The notes: generated by a model from the letters alone, not told the origin. DNA of 22,152 nt from CBDUBU01 sp965365465 (GCA_965365465.1 CBDUBU010000030.1:1-22152), one strand, 5' to 3'. Positions 7,387 through 15,745 are shown, counted from the stretch's first letter. A program made the numbers and translations.

Positions 7387-7416
7387 AAAAAAGCGGCTCT
7401 AGCAAGAAGCAAGCCG
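7387..7416 (-). terminator. Possible terminator after the HAD phosphatase gene
   Basis: On the - strand CGGCT (7416-7412) pairs with AGCCG (7398-7394), followed by C and six Ts (7392-7387). The stem is only 5 bp with a 13-base loop, so it would be weak. It lies about 70 bases after the phosphatase stop and 45 before the L,D-transpeptidase start. Confidence 0.45.
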
Positions 7417-7486
7417 ATCTCTAACTTACAGCACCCTGCCGCTCGCGCCGGCAATGTTCGCGCAAACGCAGGAAAGCCCTCCGTGT

Positions 7487-8254
7487 TTATTCCACTTCAG
7501 ACAAAATTTCTTCATTTGACGACATACACCACTGGTACGCCTCCAGAACACCTTCGATAATACCTGCCTGCGTTACGACAGAAACAACCTCTTTGACGGA
7601 AGGCATCGCATTGGCGGGCGCAAAAGAGTATCCTACCTCTTCCAGCGCTCCTATGTCGCCGTTCGTATCCCCGATGAAAGCCATTTCTTCAACAGAAATA
7701 TTGCACACCCGCGCAAGCCAGTGAACGCCTTCCTTCTTCGTGATACCGGGAAGCGCGATATCAATGGAAACAGGGGTGTAAAAGATGCCGAGTTCCGGGA
7801 AGCGCGCCTCTATGTATTCTTTCACAATTGGCACAAACCGTGCCACTTCATCCCGATCAGGCCCTATGATGCCTGCCTGCGTACGTTTTCCATAATCATA
7901 CATCATAGAGGTTCCCGCCACCTGTTCTTTCAGCCAGTCCCGCACCTCCTCAATCTGCTTCCCGGCTTCCTCTGTGAAGGCCGGGTTCCAGATGACGCGG
8001 GCGGCCAGCGGATCAAACATGCCTCCTCCGCTCTCGAACAACACGGGCATCTGAACGCCAAGCACCTGAACCATTGCTTCCACATAAGGATAGGCGCGCC
8101 CTGAACAGAGCGTAAAGGCTGGAAGAAGTTCAAATGCGCCACGACCGCCTGCAGCACGAACATACGCGGCGAGACGGGAAAAATGCTCCAGCGCGTATGA
8201 GCAGTATGGCTCGGACAAACACCCGTCGCTGTCAGAAACGAACAGCTTAATCAT
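7487..8254 (-). CDS. HAD-superfamily (type IIB, Cof/MPGP-like) phosphatase
   Basis: A soluble protein of 255 residues from the ATG at 8254 (MIKLFVSDSDGCL). This puts motif I (Asp8-x-Asp10-G) close to the N-terminus, as usual in the superfamily. A GTG at 8305 is also open; its G-T-G-A would overlap the fabI stop by four bases, so a coupled start 17 residues longer is possible. Motif II is TLCSGR, the motif III lysine lies in GITKKEGVHWLA, and motif IV is GDTNGDIGALE, with a Gly between Asn and the second Asp compared with the common GDxxND. A large cap of the C2 type is implied by the length. Relatives dephosphorylate sugar phosphates or phosphoglycolate; the substrate here is unknown. Confidence 0.85.
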   Translation of the reverse strand: MIKLFVSDSDGCLSEPYCSYALEHFSRLAAYVRAAGGRGAFELLPAFTLCSGRAYPYVEAMVQVLGVQMPVLFESGGGMFDPLAARVIWNPAFTEEAGKQIEEVRDWLKEQVAGTSMMYDYGKRTQAGIIGPDRDEVARFVPIVKEYIEARFPELGIFYTPVSIDIALPGITKKEGVHWLARVCNISVEEMAFIGDTNGDIGALEEVGYSFAPANAMPSVKEVVSVVTQAGIIEGVLEAYQWCMSSNEEILSEVE

Positions 8255-8301
8255 CCTCGATTCCATACGTCCCGCGAACCCCCGTTTAGATGGCGCCACC
8301 T

Positions 8302-9141
8302 TCACTCCGCTTTGCGTTTTGACAAAACCTCTGTTAGTTCCTCAATGAACTGGTCCGACATACCCATGCGGCTGAAGCCGCCGTCGTGATAAAGTGTTTG
8401 CATGGTCACCATCCGCGTAAGGTCGCTCAGCAGAGAAACGGTATAGTCGGCGCAACTGGCAGCATCCGCGTTTCCCAGTGGAGCAATCTGATCGGCGAAT
8501 TCAAAAAGAGCATCAAAGCCCCTTATGCCAGCTCCGGCTACAGTTCGCGTAGGGCTTTGCGAGATCGCATTTATGCGTATGCGCCGCTTACCCAGACGGT
8601 ATCCGAACGAGCGGACGATACTTTCGAGCAGGGCTTTTGCGTCGCCCATTTCGGAATATTTGGAAAAAATCCGCTCTGCTCCCAGGTAAGACAGCGTCAC
8701 AATTGAGCCGCCGTCCGCCAACACCTGCGATTCCAGCGCATGATGGATGACCCGGTGCAGACTCACAGCCGAAATATCCAGCGTTTGATGATACCAGTCG
8801 TAGTTCAGTTTTTCATAAGGCCGGTCTTTGCGAACATTCAGGCCCATCCCGATAGAATGCACGACAAAATCGATCTTGCGGTACTCTTCCTTTACCTGCT
8901 CAAATAACTTCGCCAGGTCATCATCGCTGGTAGCATCTGCCCAGATCACTGAACTGCCTGTCTGTTCAGCCAGTTCTTCTACCTTTCCAAGACGGCGGAC
9001 AATAGGGGCATTGGAAAGCGCAAAGCGCCCCCCTTCCCGATGAACTGCGTCGGCAATAGCCCATGCCAGACTTGCTTCATTGAGTGCGCCAAAAATAATT
9101 CCGGTCTTCCCTTCAAGGAGACCATGTCCGGCCTTTTCCAT
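8302..9141 (-). CDS. fabI: Enoyl-[acyl-carrier-protein] reductase (NADH), FabI
   Basis: A cytosolic protein of 279 residues that reduces enoyl-ACP in the last step of fatty-acid chain elongation. The cofactor-binding N-terminus has GIIFGALNEASLAWAIA, and DFVVHSIGM carries the usual SIG. The active-site signature YLGAER...KYSEMGDAKA gives Tyr152, Tyr162 and Lys169, in the Tyr-x6-Lys spacing of FabI (Tyr156/Lys163 in E. coli). ISQSPTRTVAGAGIRGFD covers the substrate loop. Wording such as GMGLNVRKDRPYEKLNYDW and PLGNADAASCADYTVSLLSDLTRMVTMQ is that of Bacteroidota FabI. The start is the ATG at 9141; no strong Shine-Dalgarno. The stop touches the phosphatase gene. The 136-base gap upstream holds a long inverted repeat. 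Confidence 0.96.
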   Translation of the reverse strand: MEKAGHGLLEGKTGIIFGALNEASLAWAIADAVHREGGRFALSNAPIVRRLGKVEELAEQTGSSVIWADATSDDDLAKLFEQVKEEYRKIDFVVHSIGMGLNVRKDRPYEKLNYDWYHQTLDISAVSLHRVIHHALESQVLADGGSIVTLSYLGAERIFSKYSEMGDAKALLESIVRSFGYRLGKRRIRINAISQSPTRTVAGAGIRGFDALFEFADQIAPLGNADAASCADYTVSLLSDLTRMVTMQTLYHDGGFSRMGMSDQFIEELTEVLSKRKAE

Positions 9142-9175
9142 AATTACCTGGTATGCTTACTGAGTTCGAGTCATT

Positions 9176-9227
9176 GAAATGCCTAAAGTAGGGATCTCTC
9201 CGCTGTATCGCTACTTCGATGCATTTC
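9176..9227 (-). repeat. Long imperfect inverted repeat upstream of fabI
   Basis: GAAATGC (9176-9182) pairs with GCATTTC (9221-9227), AAGTAG (9186-9191) with CTACTT (9211-9216), and GAT (9193-9195) with ATC (9207-9209). Only a 3x4 internal loop and one G-G mismatch interrupt it. The centre is 11 bases. It lies 35 bases before the fabI start and has no T-run, so it is not a plain terminator. It could be a leader structure or a dimeric regulator site; either role is inference. Confidence 0.6.
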
Positions 9228-9252
9228 GCCAGTATAAACCGACCCTCGGCGA

Positions 9253-9270
9253 AACTACTAAAGAGTAGTT
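9253..9270 (-). terminator. Small perfect hairpin after the IMPase gene
   Basis: AACTACT (9253-9259) and AGTAGTT (9264-9270) form a 7-bp stem with a 4-base loop, 7 bases after the IMPase stop on the - strand. The stem is AT-rich and no T-run follows, so termination would be weak; it may instead be a 3'-end or processing structure. Confidence 0.35.
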
Positions 9271-9277
9271 ATAGCCT

Positions 9278-10123
9278 TTAACCACGCATGGGCTGAAGCA
9301 ACGAAAGCATTTCATCGTGTATGATACCGTTGCTGGCCAGAAACTGCTCTGTATGGAGTGGATTGGATTGGTTATGGAAGTCGCTTACACGCCCGCCTGC
9401 CTCTTCGACGAGCAGGACCCCGGCAGCCACATCCCACGGCATAAGTCCTTCCTCAAAGAAACCGTCAAAGCGTCCCGCCGCAACGTGCGCGATATCCAGC
9501 GAAGCTGATCCCGGTCGCCGCAGCCCCTGAGCCTTTTCCATAAAGTCTCGCATGACCTTCAGATAGGCATCGACGCGCCCGAAAGTCCGGTAAGGAAAAC
9601 CGGTGGAGATCAGGCTCATTCCTAACCGATCTGTACGGCTCACCTGTATCGGCGCTCCATTGACATAAGCGCCTCCGCCCCGCACTGCCGAAAAAAGCTC
9701 CCCGTGCGGCACATCCAGAACCACCCCTACGACCACTTCGGAACCGTGTTGCAGCGCAATACTTACTGCATAGGGGGCCGCCCCATGTATGAAATTCGTC
9801 GTGCCGTCAATAGGGTCGATGATCCACCGTAAACCTTCTTCATCAGTCCTGTTTGCAGCCGAATATGCTCCCTCTTCCGCAAGAAATCCGTATTCAGGGA
9901 AAGACTCCCTGAGCAAGCCAATGATGATGCTCTGCGCTTCCTCATCTATTTCCGTGACGAGATCATGGGTTCCTTTTTCCAGAATGCTTTGTTCCTTGAT
10001 GCGCCCGGCGTGCAGCCTTATCACACGTGCTGCCGCAAGCGCAGCCGTCACGGCCGCGTCACGCTCCTTCAGGTACGGCATTGTTTTTAATTCCACGGGT
10101 TTATCTACCTGCGTGTTATGCAT
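9278..10123 (-). CDS. Inositol-monophosphatase family protein
   Basis: A soluble protein of 281 residues from the ATG at 10123; an ATG at 10081 (MPYLKERDAA) would remove 14 residues and may be the true start. Metal-binding motifs are complete: Glu83 in FLAEEG, WIIDPIDGTTNFIHG with Asp103 and Asp106, and the C-terminal MPWDVAAGVLLVEEAGG. DLVTEIDEEAQ is the usual N-terminal site. The enzyme should hydrolyse myo-inositol 1-phosphate or a similar sugar phosphate in the cytosol with Mg2+; SuhB-like proteins can also act in rRNA processing, which cannot be judged here. It is divergent from the lipoprotein gene at 10221, so 10124-10220 should hold promoters for both. Confidence 0.93.
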   Translation of the reverse strand: MHNTQVDKPVELKTMPYLKERDAAVTAALAAARVIRLHAGRIKEQSILEKGTHDLVTEIDEEAQSIIIGLLRESFPEYGFLAEEGAYSAANRTDEEGLRWIIDPIDGTTNFIHGAAPYAVSIALQHGSEVVVGVVLDVPHGELFSAVRGGGAYVNGAPIQVSRTDRLGMSLISTGFPYRTFGRVDAYLKVMRDFMEKAQGLRRPGSASLDIAHVAAGRFDGFFEEGLMPWDVAAGVLLVEEAGGRVSDFHNQSNPLHTEQFLASNGIIHDEMLSLLQPMRG

Positions 10124-10162
10124 TACGAAGGGGTTCCGGCACTTCTATAGATCAAGCGCGTT

Positions 10163-10191
10163 TTGACCCGCGCAAAGGTATCGATTTTAAC
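10163..10191 (+). promoter_or_regulatory. Candidate promoter for the lipoprotein gene
   Basis: TTGACC (10163-10168) and TTTAAC (10186-10191) are spaced by 17 bases, 30 bases ahead of the ATG at 10221 in the divergent gap. The -35 is good and the -10 poor. Found by eye only. Confidence 0.3.
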
Positions 10192-10220
10192 CCTGAAAAA
10201 GCAGTCTTTTTGCTGTTTTC

Positions 10221-11093
10221 ATGTTTTTATCCATGGCAACCAACCCGTTCCGGCGCTGCATCCCGGCTTTTTCTCTACGCACGCCGGGATGCCTGCTTAT
10301 CTGCATTGTCTTTATCACAACGCTTTCTTCGTGCAACGAACCTGCCCAGGTTTCTGAGCCGGCATTTCAGCAAAGCGCGAGCGAGCGGGAAGCTGTACTG
10401 GCGGCGCTGCGTTCGGCCGAACGCAGCGCCATGCAAAACGCCTTCGCCACATTGCCGGCATACGAGTTCGCGCGGCGCGTACGCACAGAGCAACTAGACC
10501 TTCAAGGTCAGGTCGCGGCCTATGAGGAGTATATCGCCCACCACACTACGGATAACGGACTGCCCGCCGTCAAGATAGAAAAACAGGATTCATCAGGGGT
10601 CTTCCATCGCGGGTTCCTTTTCTGGCCTGATCCTTCCAGCGCAGCGCGCCTTCCTCACGAGGTCGCCGAATACATACTTCCTGAAGATCCGCCCTACCTG
10701 TCAGAGCGAAACCGCGACGCTTTCTACTACACGAGTCTTCCCGACACTTTGTTATCGGCTTTGACGGTAGAAGTGCTGGACGTTCGCGCCAGACCGGAAT
10801 CCGGCAGTAAGCAAAACATCAGACATGTTCGCCTGTTCATTGACAAGGAAACCCGCGAAGTGATAGCCCTCGCTGTAGAACAGGTTCAAAATGCCTTTCT
10901 TTTTCAGGAAAACAGTCATTTTTTTCTGAAAATCCGCAAATTACAGGACAATGAATGGGCGCCCGACTCTATGCTGGCGCAGACCCGCATTCATGTTCCC
11001 TTGCTCCCTGCACGAAATTACCGAACATCGTCTTCCTACTATAACTACATACCGGTTTCCTCTGACACAAGAGAGGCCGTCCAGAAACAATGA
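10221..11093 (+). CDS. Putative lipoprotein of unknown function
   Basis: A protein of 290 residues from the ATG at 10221, or 286 from the ATG at 10233. The hydrophobic segment CLLICIVFITTLSSC ends in a lipobox with Cys38, so a lipid-anchored envelope protein is expected. The N-terminal part after the Cys is helical (SASEREAVLAALRSAERSAMQ). The later part alternates as in beta structure and includes an LFIDKETREVIALAVEQ stretch, as seen in lipoproteins that bind hydrophobic ligands; that likeness is loose. I do not recognise the family. The ABC transporter genes begin about 140 bases downstream on the same strand, and another lipoprotein follows them, so it may belong to that system. Confidence 0.75.
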   Translation: MFLSMATNPFRRCIPAFSLRTPGCLLICIVFITTLSSCNEPAQVSEPAFQQSASEREAVLAALRSAERSAMQNAFATLPAYEFARRVRTEQLDLQGQVAAYEEYIAHHTTDNGLPAVKIEKQDSSGVFHRGFLFWPDPSSAARLPHEVAEYILPEDPPYLSERNRDAFYYTSLPDTLLSALTVEVLDVRARPESGSKQNIRHVRLFIDKETREVIALAVEQVQNAFLFQENSHFFLKIRKLQDNEWAPDSMLAQTRIHVPLLPARNYRTSSSYYNYIPVSSDTREAVQKQ

Positions 11094-11235
11094 CGGCTGC
11101 AGACAAGCTGCAGAGTTCTTCAGGGGCCGGCAGATATGCTCCTTCGTGCAAGCGTAACTCCGGGTAGTGAAAACACGTAGCAGATCGGGCAGAAGCCCGA
11201 AACAGCCCATTCTTTCCGTCCGGTTCCGGTTCTCC

Positions 11236-12237
11236 ATGATGGCAATGCAATCAAACGCCTTTCAAACAAGAATGCCGGCTGTACAGGTAAGGGGACTCGC
11301 CAAATTCTACAAAAGCGGGTTCAGGCAGCCGCCCATTCCTGCCCTCAAGAAACTCGACCTTGACATAGCGGCCGGTGAAATATTCGGGCTTCTGGGTCCC
11401 AACGGAGCCGGGAAAACTACGCTCGTCAAGATCCTGCTGGGTGTTGTCATGCCTTCAGCGGGGAAAGCGGATCTCTTCGGGATGTCCGTGCGCAAACCTG
11501 AAGCGCGACAACGAGTAGGCTTCCTCCCGGAAAACCATCGTTTCCCCGGCTTTCTGACTCCTTACCAGATGCTGGATCTTTACGGTCGTATGTCCGGCGT
11601 TCCGGATCAGGATCGAAAAAGGCGAATTCCCGAGCTTCTGAGTCAGGTCGGCATGGAGCGCTGGTCGGCAACCCGGATGCGGAAATTCTCGAAAGGCATG
11701 ATGCAGCGCGTCGGCCTTGCGCAGGCGCTTATCAACGATCCTCAACTTGTTTTTCTGGACGAACCTACTGATGGCGTAGATCCCATCGGACGCAGGGAAA
11801 TCCGTGACTTGTTAACCTGGCTGCGCCAGCAGGGCGTCACTGTTTTTCTCAATTCACACCTCTTATCAGAGGTCGAACAAGTCTGCACGCGCATCGCTAT
11901 TTTGAATGAGGGGCAGCTAGTTCGGGAGGGGACCGTCGCTGATCTCACAACAGCAGAGTATGCGTACGAACTTGTGGCTACGCCTATCCCGGAATCCGTT
12001 CTGACCCTGTGTGGGGAAGCGATCCAGCCCATAAACGGTATTGCGCCAGAACGCACCGAAGCGCTGGTACGCTATAGAGTCCAGGTTGCCGACCGCTCCG
12101 GACTGAACGAAATCCTGGACCAACTTCGCAGTGCAGAGGTCGAACTGGAGGCAGTCAGGCCATTGCGATACTCTCTGGAAGACAGTTTCGTCAAACTCAT
12201 CCAGGACCGGCCGGGAGAGGAAAAGACCCATCTATGA
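11236..12237 (+). CDS. ABC transporter ATP-binding protein (ABC-2 type)
   Basis: A protein of 333 residues from the ATG at 11236; an open GTG at 11167 and ATGs at 11239, 11245 and 11272 are alternatives without clear Shine-Dalgarno. The nucleotide-binding domain is complete: Walker A GPNGAGKT (54-61), signature FSKGMMQRVGLAQAL (from 151), Walker B LVFLDEP (171-177) and the switch histidine in LNSHLL (208). A C-terminal extension of about 100 residues has the LRYSLEDSFVKLIQD ending seen in CcmA/NatA-like exporters. The stop overlaps the permease start by four bases (ATGA at 12234-12237), so both are translated together. Small hairpins, such as TCGGGC/GCCCGA at 11185-11200, lie in the leader. 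The exported substrate is unknown. Confidence 0.93.
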   Translation: MMAMQSNAFQTRMPAVQVRGLAKFYKSGFRQPPIPALKKLDLDIAAGEIFGLLGPNGAGKTTLVKILLGVVMPSAGKADLFGMSVRKPEARQRVGFLPENHRFPGFLTPYQMLDLYGRMSGVPDQDRKRRIPELLSQVGMERWSATRMRKFSKGMMQRVGLAQALINDPQLVFLDEPTDGVDPIGRREIRDLLTWLRQQGVTVFLNSHLLSEVEQVCTRIAILNEGQLVREGTVADLTTAEYAYELVATPIPESVLTLCGEAIQPINGIAPERTEALVRYRVQVADRSGLNEILDQLRSAEVELEAVRPLRYSLEDSFVKLIQDRPGEEKTHL

Positions 12238-13097
12238 GAACTTCAGGGATTATACTTCTCACTTTCCGGGAGATGTGGGCCAACAAGGTCGTGTTAGGGC
12301 TTTTCCTCGTTGCCACCCTGTGCTGGCTCATGCTGGCGTTTGCGATGAACCTGGACATTGTCGATGGCGCCCTGGTGGGTATGCGTATCTTTGGACAGGC
12401 ATCGGAGGCAACGGAAACATTACGGGACCCCGACTCTGGAGAAATCGTCCGGGAAGCGCTGTCGCTCGATAAACTGGTGGTGGCTGTAGAATCGTTTGTG
12501 GCGGGAGCCGCCTACTGGATCGGCACGCTGCTCGCGCTTTTTGCAACGGCGCCGCTGCTAAATGGCCTGCTGGAACGAGGCCGCATCGATTTACTCTTAT
12601 CAAAGCCGATCAGCCGCCCGCGCCTGATAGCTGCACATATAGCAGGCGTGTGGATGACCATGCTTTTCCTGGCCGTGTACCTGATCGGTATGGTCTGGGT
12701 CGTCATGTCCATCAAGAGCCAGATCTGGAACTCGCTTTTTCTCTGGTCTATTCCTGTGCTTGTGGGCATGTTTGCCGTAATGTACGGGGTAGTAGCTTTT
12801 ATCAATGTATGGACACAGAGCACCGGGCTTTCTCTGATCGTTGCCTATGGCTTGATCTTCGCGTCTATCATTCTGGCGGCCAAAGACCAACTGGCTCCTC
12901 AGATCAGACCACCGTGGCGGCAGGTCTTTCTGGGATTCTACCATGTGGCGCCGCACTTCGCCGAAGTTACGGGAACCGTTTCGCAACTTGCAGGAGCGAC
13001 TCCCGTACAACAGTGGTATCCTCTGGCGGCCTCCCTTTTTATCGGAATGCTGCTCTATACGGGCGCGTTCATCCGATTTATCCGGCGTGATTTCTGA
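12234..13097 (+). CDS. ABC-2 type transporter permease
   Basis: An inner-membrane protein of 287 residues whose ATG overlaps the ATPase stop. The first transmembrane segment (about 20-40) is followed by a ~55-residue hydrophilic stretch rich in acidic residues (about 50-85). The rest holds five further hydrophobic segments (about 88-112, 135-160, 168-190, 195-215, 260-282). The motif ERGRIDLLLSKPISRPRLIAAHIAG is the typical cytosolic coupling region of NosY/YhaP-like permeases, with LLSKPISR. With the ATPase it should form a homodimeric exporter (two permeases, two ATPases). The next gene, a lipoprotein, starts 48 bases on. Confidence 0.9.
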   Translation: MRTSGIILLTFREMWANKVVLGLFLVATLCWLMLAFAMNLDIVDGALVGMRIFGQASEATETLRDPDSGEIVREALSLDKLVVAVESFVAGAAYWIGTLLALFATAPLLNGLLERGRIDLLLSKPISRPRLIAAHIAGVWMTMLFLAVYLIGMVWVVMSIKSQIWNSLFLWSIPVLVGMFAVMYGVVAFINVWTQSTGLSLIVAYGLIFASIILAAKDQLAPQIRPPWRQVFLGFYHVAPHFAEVTGTVSQLAGATPVQQWYPLAASLFIGMLLYTGAFIRFIRRDF

Positions 13098-13145
13098 TGT
13101 CTCTTCATTCAATATCGTAGCGCCTTCCCCGCTTCTCTCCCAAAG

Positions 13146-14165
13146 ATGAAATTCACCAAACCTGTGCGTGTCATGCGACTGCTAAAAAGCATACCTCTCC
13201 CGGCCTGGACCGGCCTGTGCGTCCTCGCCGCCGGCAGCCTTCTGGGTTGCGAAACCCAGCTTGACGCTCCCTCAGAAGCTGAGTTGACCTTGCAGACCAA
13301 AAGCGCCGTAGAAGTATTGCCTGAGAATGCCCGGTTCGTCAGCATGGTGAATCTTCAGGCTATCAAGCGCAATGCTGTTATCAACCCCCTCGGCTCCGAC
13401 CTGCTCACCTCTTCCCGGTTTGGAGGCGAGAATGGAGCACGCCTGCGTGACTTCATAGAGGCTACTGGCTTTGATCCGGACAAAGACCTTCGTGAAGTGT
13501 ATGTAGCCCTGTCAGGAGATGGCCCGGACAAAGCGCCCAGTCTCGTTATGTATGCCAATTTCAACAGCGACCGGCTCAACGCCTACGTCAAGGAAAACCT
13601 GAAAGATCATTTCGAGCAGACGGAATACAATGGAACCCCGCTCTATCGCAGCCGTGAAGCGGATCATGGGCTTACTTTTGCTATTGCCAATGACAATATG
13701 ATTGTCGCTTCTCCCGAAGAGATACAGGTCCATGCGATGCTGGACCGCCTTGCGGGCCAGGGAGCCGCGCTGGAGAGCAACGAAGCGACTATGCGCCTCA
13801 TCAAACAGGCCGGTGCAGGAAGTTCGTGGTTCGTAGCGCAAAACTTCAGCGAAACAACGCGCACTCCGGGCAACGAATCCAACGAGATGGCGCTCCTTTC
13901 TCAGGCGGTGCGTGATCTCGCTATGTCTATCGACGCCAGCGAGGACGGCATTCGGGGAACTGCTCTGATGACGGCTTCCACAGGCGTATCGCTTGACGAT
14001 CTTGAAGCGCTTACCAGAGGAGCCATTGCTTCCATGAAGGCTGCCTCCGGGGAAGACGCTCACAAGCTTCAGGCACTCGACGATGTTCGGATCAAGAAAT
14101 CAGGTGAGCAGGTCCGGGTCAGTTTTGCTTTCGATAATGCCGCGCTCGGTTCCGTGAAGCAGTAA
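13146..14165 (+). CDS. Putative lipoprotein linked to the ABC exporter
   Basis: A protein of 339 residues from the ATG at 13146; an ATG at 13173 would leave a more usual signal peptide. The hydrophobic segment ends in AGSLLGC, a lipobox with Cys35. The mature part starts with an acidic linker, then EVLPENARFVSMVNLQAIKR. This resembles the opening of DUF3352-like periplasmic proteins (a protein that bounds a residual or penalises a ligand pool is one guess; no real function is known). It has no catalytic motif. Repeated beta-alpha patterns (VYVALSGDGPDKAPSLVMYANF, GLTFAIANDNMIVASPEEIQ) are visible. The 48-base gap to the permease and the terminator after it mark it as the last gene of the ABC unit. 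Confidence 0.75.
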   Translation: MKFTKPVRVMRLLKSIPLPAWTGLCVLAAGSLLGCETQLDAPSEAELTLQTKSAVEVLPENARFVSMVNLQAIKRNAVINPLGSDLLTSSRFGGENGARLRDFIEATGFDPDKDLREVYVALSGDGPDKAPSLVMYANFNSDRLNAYVKENLKDHFEQTEYNGTPLYRSREADHGLTFAIANDNMIVASPEEIQVHAMLDRLAGQGAALESNEATMRLIKQAGAGSSWFVAQNFSETTRTPGNESNEMALLSQAVRDLAMSIDASEDGIRGTALMTASTGVSLDDLEALTRGAIASMKAASGEDAHKLQALDDVRIKKSGEQVRVSFAFDNAALGSVKQ

Positions 14166-14247
14166 AGAGATTGCCTGGTACGTAGAAGGCGAGCGCAGCG
14201 TGGAGGCAGGCGCCTGCTAACCGTGCAGCATAGTTGCCTCACTACAT

Positions 14248-14281
14248 GAGGCCCTTCGAAAATCCGAAGGGCCTCTTTTTT
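14248..14281 (+). terminator. Strong rho-independent terminator
   Basis: GAGGCCCTTCG (14248-14258) and CGAAGGGCCTC (14265-14275) form a perfect 11-bp stem with a 6-base loop, followed by six Ts (14276-14281). It ends the ABC/lipoprotein unit, 83 bases after its stop. The bases before it (14203-14240) can form competing hairpins. Confidence 0.93.
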
Positions 14282-14386
14282 CGTACATAGGGCTGCGCCT
14301 GTTTTCTCGCCATCTCTTTTTATTGCGTCGCCGGCAATGTAGCTTTTGTCCCCGTTCAACCTATCCGTACGTGCTTTGTGCAGGGG

Positions 14387-15580
14387 ATGACTGCTACGTC
14401 GAGGCCTTTGTTTAACAGGAGACTAGTATTTGCGGCAGCGTGCCTTGGTATGCTCGTGCATGGCTGCGTTATGACAACCCTGGGATCCGTGCTCCCACCT
14501 CTCATAGAGCGTTTTGACATGGATAAGGCCAGCGCAGGCGCTCTCTTCTCATTGCTGGGTCTGGGCGTTCTGTCAGGTTCCATTGCGTTTGGTCCTATCG
14601 TTGACCGCTATGGTTTCAAGATGCTGTTTATCGTGTGCGCAGCACTTATCGTCGCGGGGCTGGAAGGGATCGCATATGCGGGCAACATGACTGCGCTTCG
14701 CGCTGCCATCGTTCTGATCGGGCTCGGAGGAGGGGCGCTCAACGGGGGCACGAATGCGGTGGTGGCTGATATCAGCGAAGGAGCGCGTGGGGCAGGCCTG
14801 AGCCTTCTTGGCGTATTCTTCGGGATCGGCGCCTCTGGGGTTCCTTTCCTGACAGGCATCCTCCTGAAGTCGTTCTCGTATTCCACGCTGGTTGCCGGCA
14901 TTGGAGGTTTTGTCTTGCTCCCAACCGTTTTTTTCTTCAGTGTTCGCTTTCCAGCCGCCAAACAACCGCAGGGGTTTCCGCTCCATGAGGGGCTGCGGTT
15001 GCTGCGAGCGCCGTTTTTATGGCTCATAGGCTTACTAATGTTCATCCAGAGCGGTATAGAAACGACAATAGCGGGATGGATTACGTCGTTTCTGGGTGAG
15101 GAACTAGCCATGAGGCCAGACACGGCTGCGTTTTACCTGGCGATCTTCTGGGTAAGCATGATCGCGGCTCGCCTTCTTCTGGGATGGCTATTGAGAAAGG
15201 CATCTCCGTCTCTGGTATGGCGCGCCTTCCTGGGGGTTGCATTGTTCGGCTCTCTCATGCTGCTTTTTGCGCCCGGCGCCGAACTGGCCGCCATGGCCCT
15301 TTTTGTTACAGGGTTCGGCCTTGCGGCCAGCTTTCCGGTAGCGCTTGGTTTCACAGGCGACCGCTACCCTGCCTTGTCGGGAACGGCTTTCAGCATCGTT
15401 TTTGTGATGGCTATGATCGGCGGAAGCGTCTTGCCGTATATGGTCGGGTTGATCGGGCAGTCCTCCGGTCTGCGCCTTTCCTTTTTCATCGTGCCTGCCG
15501 GAATCATCATTATGGTTGCGCTCATATCTGCGACCACGAGAACGTTGCTCCGGGAAAAACCGCTCACAGAATCCGTCTGA
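14387..15580 (+). CDS. MFS transporter
   Basis: An integral membrane protein of 397 residues from the ATG at 14387 (MTATSRPLFNRR); a GTG at 14378 adds three residues. Twelve hydrophobic segments in two halves fit the major facilitator superfamily. The signature loop between helices 2 and 3 reads GPIVDRYGFKML (the GxxxDRxGxR/K pattern), and a related ARLLLGWLLRK lies at the equivalent point of the second half. GLGGGALNGGTNAVVADIS in helix 4 resembles the FucP/sugar-transporter-like branch, but the substrate cannot be decided. It stands alone: a strong terminator lies 105 bases upstream and a 165-base gap follows. Confidence 0.92.
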   Translation: MTATSRPLFNRRLVFAAACLGMLVHGCVMTTLGSVLPPLIERFDMDKASAGALFSLLGLGVLSGSIAFGPIVDRYGFKMLFIVCAALIVAGLEGIAYAGNMTALRAAIVLIGLGGGALNGGTNAVVADISEGARGAGLSLLGVFFGIGASGVPFLTGILLKSFSYSTLVAGIGGFVLLPTVFFFSVRFPAAKQPQGFPLHEGLRLLRAPFLWLIGLLMFIQSGIETTIAGWITSFLGEELAMRPDTAAFYLAIFWVSMIAARLLLGWLLRKASPSLVWRAFLGVALFGSLMLLFAPGAELAAMALFVTGFGLAASFPVALGFTGDRYPALSGTAFSIVFVMAMIGGSVLPYMVGLIGQSSGLRLSFFIVPAGIIIMVALISATTRTLLREKPLTESV

Positions 15581-15745
15581 AACACCAGCGCTCCGGCGCC
15601 ACAATCTCTTACTGCGCCAGTTACTTCCCGCTACAGCTTTCACTATGATCTGCGAGATGCTTTGACGTAATCCATCGGCAGTAGTGAAACTGTTTTAAGG
15701 TCCAGACATACGTTATTTCGCATTCATCCTTCTTGTTTCCCAGCT

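Noticed and set aside
9155..9180. GTTCGAGTC resembling a tRNA T-arm loop
   Set aside because: No acceptor stem, anticodon arm or D-arm can be built around it.
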